From NCBI GenBank assembly GCA_946409855.1, contig CAMJXZ010000002.1, positions 1-34,680 on the forward strand: a DNA stretch of 34,680 nt, given 5' to 3'. This DNA is from an uncultured Clostridia bacterium (GTDB lineage Bacteria; Bacillota; Clostridia; Christensenellales; Aristaeellaceae). The position numbers and the translations under genes are program-made. Every line of letters begins with the position of its first letter. Positions within the stretch are counted from its first letter, which is position 1. The notes beneath the pieces were generated by a model, which saw only the letters and a list, made by a program, of their open reading frames with translations, did no database searches and was not told the origin of the DNA. Positions 31,267 through 34,680 of the stretch are shown here, one piece after another.

Positions 31267-32805
31267 ATGACGAAAAAAATCCTGTGCCTCGTTCTCGTGC
31301 TGTGCCTGGTGCCGGTCTTCGCGCTGGCGGACAGCAAGGACGTGCTGAACACGGAAGGCGAACTGCCGATCGTGAAAGAACCCATCACCCTGTCGATCTT
31401 CGGCAAGCAGGGAGCCATTCACGCGGAATGGTCCACCATGGATTTCTTCAAAAAATATCAGGAACTGACCGGTATCACCCTTGAATTCAATCAGGCGCCT
31501 TCCCAGGGGTATGACGAGTCTAAAGCCCTGATGTGGACCAACGACACCTATGATGACATGCTGGTCGCTCCCGCCCTGAGCGGCACGGAAATCATCAAGT
31601 ACGGCGACGAAGGCGTCCTGCTGCCGCTGGAAGATCTTCTGAAAGAATATGCCCCCAACTATACCGCGCTGATGGAGAAATATCCGGACATTAAAGGCCG
31701 CATCACCGCGCCGGACGGCCATATCTATGCCCTGGCGGCCATCATCGCCGTCAATGCCGCCCGTACCGAAAAAATCTGGTGCAACAAGGCGTGGCTGGAC
31801 GCCTGCGGACTGGCTGTGCCCACCACCTTTGAAGAACTGGAGACGGTTCTGCGCGCCTTCAAGGAATACGACGCCAACGGAAACGGAGAAGCGGACGAGA
31901 TCCCGATCGCGGCAGCGGACCTCAACTTCTGGTTTGACACCATGGCCGGCATGTTCGGCCTGCAGTATCAGTTCGGCCAGGAAATGAACCTGAGCGAGGA
32001 CGGCAAGACCCTGACCTCCTGGCTGACCAGCGACCAGTTCAAGGCGCTGCTCCAGTGGAGCAACAAAATGTATGAAGAGGGCCTGATGGATCCCGACCTC
32101 TTCACCCAGGAGTACTCGAAGTTCAACGCCAAGATGAGCGGCCAGATGATGGGCATCTTCTTCAATCAGGCCGACGACGCTTTCGATTCCACCAATTATG
32201 TCGGGATCGCTCCCATGGCCGGCATGAGTGATAAGCTGTATGTGCAGAGCGGCCCTGTGGCCCGCGATATGGGTACCTTCGCCATCACCTGCGACTGCGA
32301 TTATCCCGAAGCCGCCGTCCGGTGGATCGACTATCTGTTCAGCGAGGAAGGCAGCTACCTGATGCGCTACGGCATCGAAGGCAAGACCTGGACCCGGGAC
32401 GAAAACGGCTATCCTGTCTATGTGGACGGCATCCTGAACAATCCTAACGGCTCCGGCCCCACCATTGCCCAGTTCTGCATCTGGCCCGGCGGCGGTTCCC
32501 CCCAGTACCTGAATGACCGCAACTGCATCGCCGTATGCTCTCCCACCACCCAGGCCGCTCAGGCCGCGCTGGATCCCTATATGGATTACGTCCTGTATGC
32601 CGAACCCCTGTTTGACGCGGACGTGAACGAACGGCTGCAGATTCTGGATACCGATATTTCCACCTACATGAAGTCCTGCGCCGCCAAATTCATCCGGGGC
32701 GAAATGAGCTTCGACGAATGGGACACCTACTGCCAGACCCTGGAAGGCATGGGCCTTCAGGAGTGGGTAGGGATCTATCAGGAACGTCTGGACAGCTACC
32801 AGTAA
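31267..32805 (+). CDS. Extracellular solute-binding protein, family 1 (Lpl-type)
   Basis: A 512-residue binding protein, paralogue of the one at 7956-9506. The signal peptide MTKKILCLVLVLCLVPVFALA ends in a signal peptidase I site (ALA/DS), with no lipobox cysteine at the cut. KEYDANGNGEADEIP (about 199-213) is the calcium-loop-like stretch shared with its paralogue, and NYTALMEKYPDIKG and DGHIY are common to both. The start at 31267 follows AAAGGAGG. First gene of the unit; a strong intercistronic terminator separates it from the permeases. Regulated by a LacI-type repressor if site D is used. Substrate not known. Confidence 0.92.
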   Translation: MTKKILCLVLVLCLVPVFALADSKDVLNTEGELPIVKEPITLSIFGKQGAIHAEWSTMDFFKKYQELTGITLEFNQAPSQGYDESKALMWTNDTYDDMLVAPALSGTEIIKYGDEGVLLPLEDLLKEYAPNYTALMEKYPDIKGRITAPDGHIYALAAIIAVNAARTEKIWCNKAWLDACGLAVPTTFEELETVLRAFKEYDANGNGEADEIPIAAADLNFWFDTMAGMFGLQYQFGQEMNLSEDGKTLTSWLTSDQFKALLQWSNKMYEEGLMDPDLFTQEYSKFNAKMSGQMMGIFFNQADDAFDSTNYVGIAPMAGMSDKLYVQSGPVARDMGTFAITCDCDYPEAAVRWIDYLFSEEGSYLMRYGIEGKTWTRDENGYPVYVDGILNNPNGSGPTIAQFCIWPGGGSPQYLNDRNCIAVCSPTTQAAQAALDPYMDYVLYAEPLFDADVNERLQILDTDISTYMKSCAAKFIRGEMSFDEWDTYCQTLEGMGLQEWVGIYQERLDSYQ

Positions 32806-32839
32806 TCCCCGCTCGTCCATTCGTATATCAGGGATGACG

Positions 32840-32868
32840 AAGGGAGAGGGCGAACCCTCTCCCTTTTT
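32840..32868 (+). terminator. Strong hairpin between binding-protein and permease genes (attenuator)
   Basis: AAGGGAGAGGG (32840-32850), CGAA tetraloop, CCCTCTCCCTT (32855-32865), then a T-run to 32868. It looks like a full Rho-independent terminator inside the operon, so the permeases depend on read-through. Confidence 0.85.
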
Positions 32869-32892
32869 GCTTCCCAAGGAAGGAATGATCGT

Positions 32893-33837
32893 ATGACTGT
32901 TCATCCCGCCCCCCGGCTTTCCGGCACGCGCTGGTTCAAAAAACGGGTGCTGTCTCACTGGCAGCTGCTGGCGCTTCTCCTGGTCCCGCTGGCATGGTAT
33001 ATCATCTTCTGCTACATCCCCATGTTCGGCGTTCAGCTCGCTTTTAAAAACTATAAGGTCCGGCTGGGTATCTGGGACAGTCCCTGGGCCGAACCCCTGC
33101 TGCGCCATTTTGCCCGGTATTTCTCGTCCTACTACGCGTGGAGTACCATCTGGAATACCCTGGCGATCAACCTGGGCTGCCTGGCCATCGGCTTTCCTGC
33201 GCCGATCCTGCTGGCCCTGATGCTCAATGAGATCAACAGCCTGCGCTTCCGCAAAGTGCTGCAGAACATCACCTATATCCCGTATTTTCTCTCCATCGTC
33301 GTGGTCGTCAGCATGCTCAAGCTGTTTACCGATCAGCGGTACGGCCTGATCAACATCATGATCCGCGCCATAGGCATGCAGACGCTTCCGCTGATGGAAT
33401 CGGAAAAGTATTTCAGACCCCTGTACGTGCTGAGCAACGTGTGGCAGAACATGGGCTGGAACGCCATCATCTATATCGCCGCGCTGGCCGGCGTGGATAC
33501 CGCCCTGTACGAGGCGGCTACGGTGGACGGAGCTTCCCGGTGGCAGAAAATCATTCACGTCTCCCTGCCGTGCATTCTGCCTACCATCGTCACCATGTTC
33601 ATCCTGCGCATCGGCCAGCTGATGACGATCGGGTTTGAAAAAGCCCTGCTGATGCAGAACGACCTGAACATCGGCACCAGTGAAATCATCTCCACGCTGG
33701 TATACAAGAACGGCATCCAGAAGGGCGATTACAGCTATGCCACCGCCGTAGGCCTGATGAATTCCGTAGTCAACCTGATTCTGATTGTGACCGCCAACAC
33801 GGTGTGCCGCAAAACCCTGGACCAGAGCTTATGGTGA
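32893..33837 (+). CDS. Sugar ABC transporter permease (LplB-type)
   Basis: A 314-residue permease, paralogue of the gene at 10523-11461. Its first span is LLALLLVPLAWYIIFCYIPM, followed by FGVQLAFKNYKVRLGIWDSP, the LplB signature. The EAA loop is YEAATVDGASRWQKIIHVSL, nearly the same as in the paralogue. The start at 32893 follows AAGGAAGGAATG. It pairs with the next permease and the binding protein upstream. Confidence 0.92.
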   Translation: MTVHPAPRLSGTRWFKKRVLSHWQLLALLLVPLAWYIIFCYIPMFGVQLAFKNYKVRLGIWDSPWAEPLLRHFARYFSSYYAWSTIWNTLAINLGCLAIGFPAPILLALMLNEINSLRFRKVLQNITYIPYFLSIVVVVSMLKLFTDQRYGLINIMIRAIGMQTLPLMESEKYFRPLYVLSNVWQNMGWNAIIYIAALAGVDTALYEAATVDGASRWQKIIHVSLPCILPTIVTMFILRIGQLMTIGFEKALLMQNDLNIGTSEIISTLVYKNGIQKGDYSYATAVGLMNSVVNLILIVTANTVCRKTLDQSLW

Positions 33838-33847
33838 GGTGGGAAAT

Positions 33848-34680
33848 ATGACAATCCGGACTGCACATCATCCTTCCCATATCAAAGAATCGGCCGGCGA
33901 TCGGATTTTCCAGGCTGTGATCCTGTTTTTCAGCGTCCTTCTGATGCTGATCGTGGCATACCCCCTTTATTTCACCGTGATCGCGTCCTTCTCAAAGCCT
34001 GAGGACGTCCTGCTGGGCCGGGTCATCTTCTGGCCGAAGAACATTTCCTTTGAAAGCTATCAGATGGTCATCGCGGAGAGAAGCATCTGGATGGGCTACG
34101 GCAATACCATTCTCTATACCGTGCTCGGCACCCTGATCAACCTGGCGCTGACCATCATGATCGCCTACCCGCTGAGCTGCAAGGAAACACCCTGCCGGGG
34201 AATCCTGACCTTTGTGGCGTCCTTTACGATGCTCTTTTCCGGCGGCCTGATCCCGACATATCTGCTGGTCCGGCAACTGGGCATGTACAACACCATCTGG
34301 GCCATGCTGCTGCCTTCCGGCATCACCACCTACAATATGCTGGTCATGAAAAACTTCTTCCAGTCCAGTATCCCGGGTGAACTCAAGGAAGCCGCCTGTC
34401 TGGACGGATGCACCGACCTGCAGACCCTGCTGCTGGTGGTGCTGCCCCTGTCCGGTTCCATCATCGCGGTCATGGTGCTGTTCTACGCGGTCGCGCACTG
34501 GAACGAGTATTTCAGCGCCCTGATTTACTTAAAGGACCGTTCCCGAATGCCGCTCCAGGTCATCCTCCGGGAGATCCTGCTGCAGAACCAGGAACTGGCG
34601 CAGGGGGACGGCACCGGCCTGTATGAAAAAATGATGGCGGCGGAAACCATGAAATACGCCATCATCATCATCGCCAGCGT
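33848..34680 (+). CDS. Sugar ABC transporter permease (LplC-type), cut by window end
   Basis: The reading frame starts at ATG 33848, 10 bases after the LplB-type stop behind GAGGTGGGAAAT, and stays open to the end of the window. About 277 residues are visible; the full protein is probably near 295-310. The first span is VILFFSVLLMLIVAYPLYFT, the EAA loop is LKEAACLDGCTDLQTLLLVV, and LFSGGLIPTYLLVRQLGMYN is the LplC-type core. It is partner to the preceding permease. The end of the protein and anything after it lie outside the window. Confidence 0.92.
   Translation, partial: MTIRTAHHPSHIKESAGDRIFQAVILFFSVLLMLIVAYPLYFTVIASFSKPEDVLLGRVIFWPKNISFESYQMVIAERSIWMGYGNTILYTVLGTLINLALTIMIAYPLSCKETPCRGILTFVASFTMLFSGGLIPTYLLVRQLGMYNTIWAMLLPSGITTYNMLVMKNFFQSSIPGELKEAACLDGCTDLQTLLLVVLPLSGSIIAVMVLFYAVAHWNEYFSALIYLKDRSRMPLQVILREILLQNQELAQGDGTGLYEKMMAAETMKYAIIIIAS

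Noticed and set aside
31135..33558. An 807-codon open frame on the minus strand
   Set aside because: It is antisense to the binding-protein and permease genes and crosses their promoter and attenuator. It has a low-complexity His/Gln/Gly-rich make-up typical of shadows.
1..34680. tRNA, rRNA, CRISPR arrays, riboswitches and phage genes
   Set aside because: I looked for clover-leaf regions, repeat-spacer patterns and known aptamer cores and saw none that stands up. A covariance-model search would be decisive.

Overview
The window (about 34.7 kb, GC-rich coding DNA with AT-rich control regions) looks like a chromosomal piece of a carbohydrate-fermenting Clostridia-type Firmicute, probably an uncultured gut or rumen lineage. 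The reasons are the strong AGGAGG-type ribosome sites, consensus sigma-A promoters, three binding-protein-dependent sugar importers, a membrane-bound AraC-type regulator, and LacI and ROK repressors. No tRNA, rRNA, CRISPR array or phage gene was seen. The species is inferred, not read.

Layout. 1-2010: tail of a GNAT acetyltransferase, a fucO-like iron alcohol dehydrogenase broken by a one-base frameshift, and a YciI-like protein. 2012-6370: a large PLD/helicase/DUF3427 protein (minus) divergent from a secreted TraB/GumN protein (plus). 6524-13877 (minus): serine hydrolase, a complete Lpl-type sugar importer (two permeases and a binding protein), and its membrane AraC regulator. 14230-14760: two small peptides with double-glycine leaders, a candidate two-peptide bacteriocin cassette; the first is only 50 residues. 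14770-14930 and 21371-21531: two copies of a 161-bp non-coding element with terminal inverted repeats, MITE-like. 15006-20949 (minus): a six-gene operon of divergent triosephosphate isomerase, LarA-like protein, paired CHR transporters, phosphofructokinase and glucose-6-phosphate isomerase. A ROK repressor (plus) lies opposite it. 23274-26409: a MalFG-type importer. 26502-28630 (minus): a cytoplasmic clan-A glycosidase and a LacI repressor. 28828-31053: class II aldolase and FucI-like isomerase. 31267-end: a second Lpl-type importer whose last gene runs off the window.

How it fits together. The right third reads as one catabolic locus. Two importers bring in a glycoside, an intracellular glycosidase trims it, a FucI-like isomerase and class II aldolase process the sugar, and the LacI repressor controls the set through a shared operator (consensus ACRYGTGTRYA) found at four promoters. 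No importer has its own ATPase, so a shared one must be encoded elsewhere. The glycolytic-type operon with LarA and CHR proteins is an unusual gene combination and may serve a sugar-acid or non-standard sugar-phosphate pathway. The double-glycine peptide pair has no transporter or immunity gene in view.
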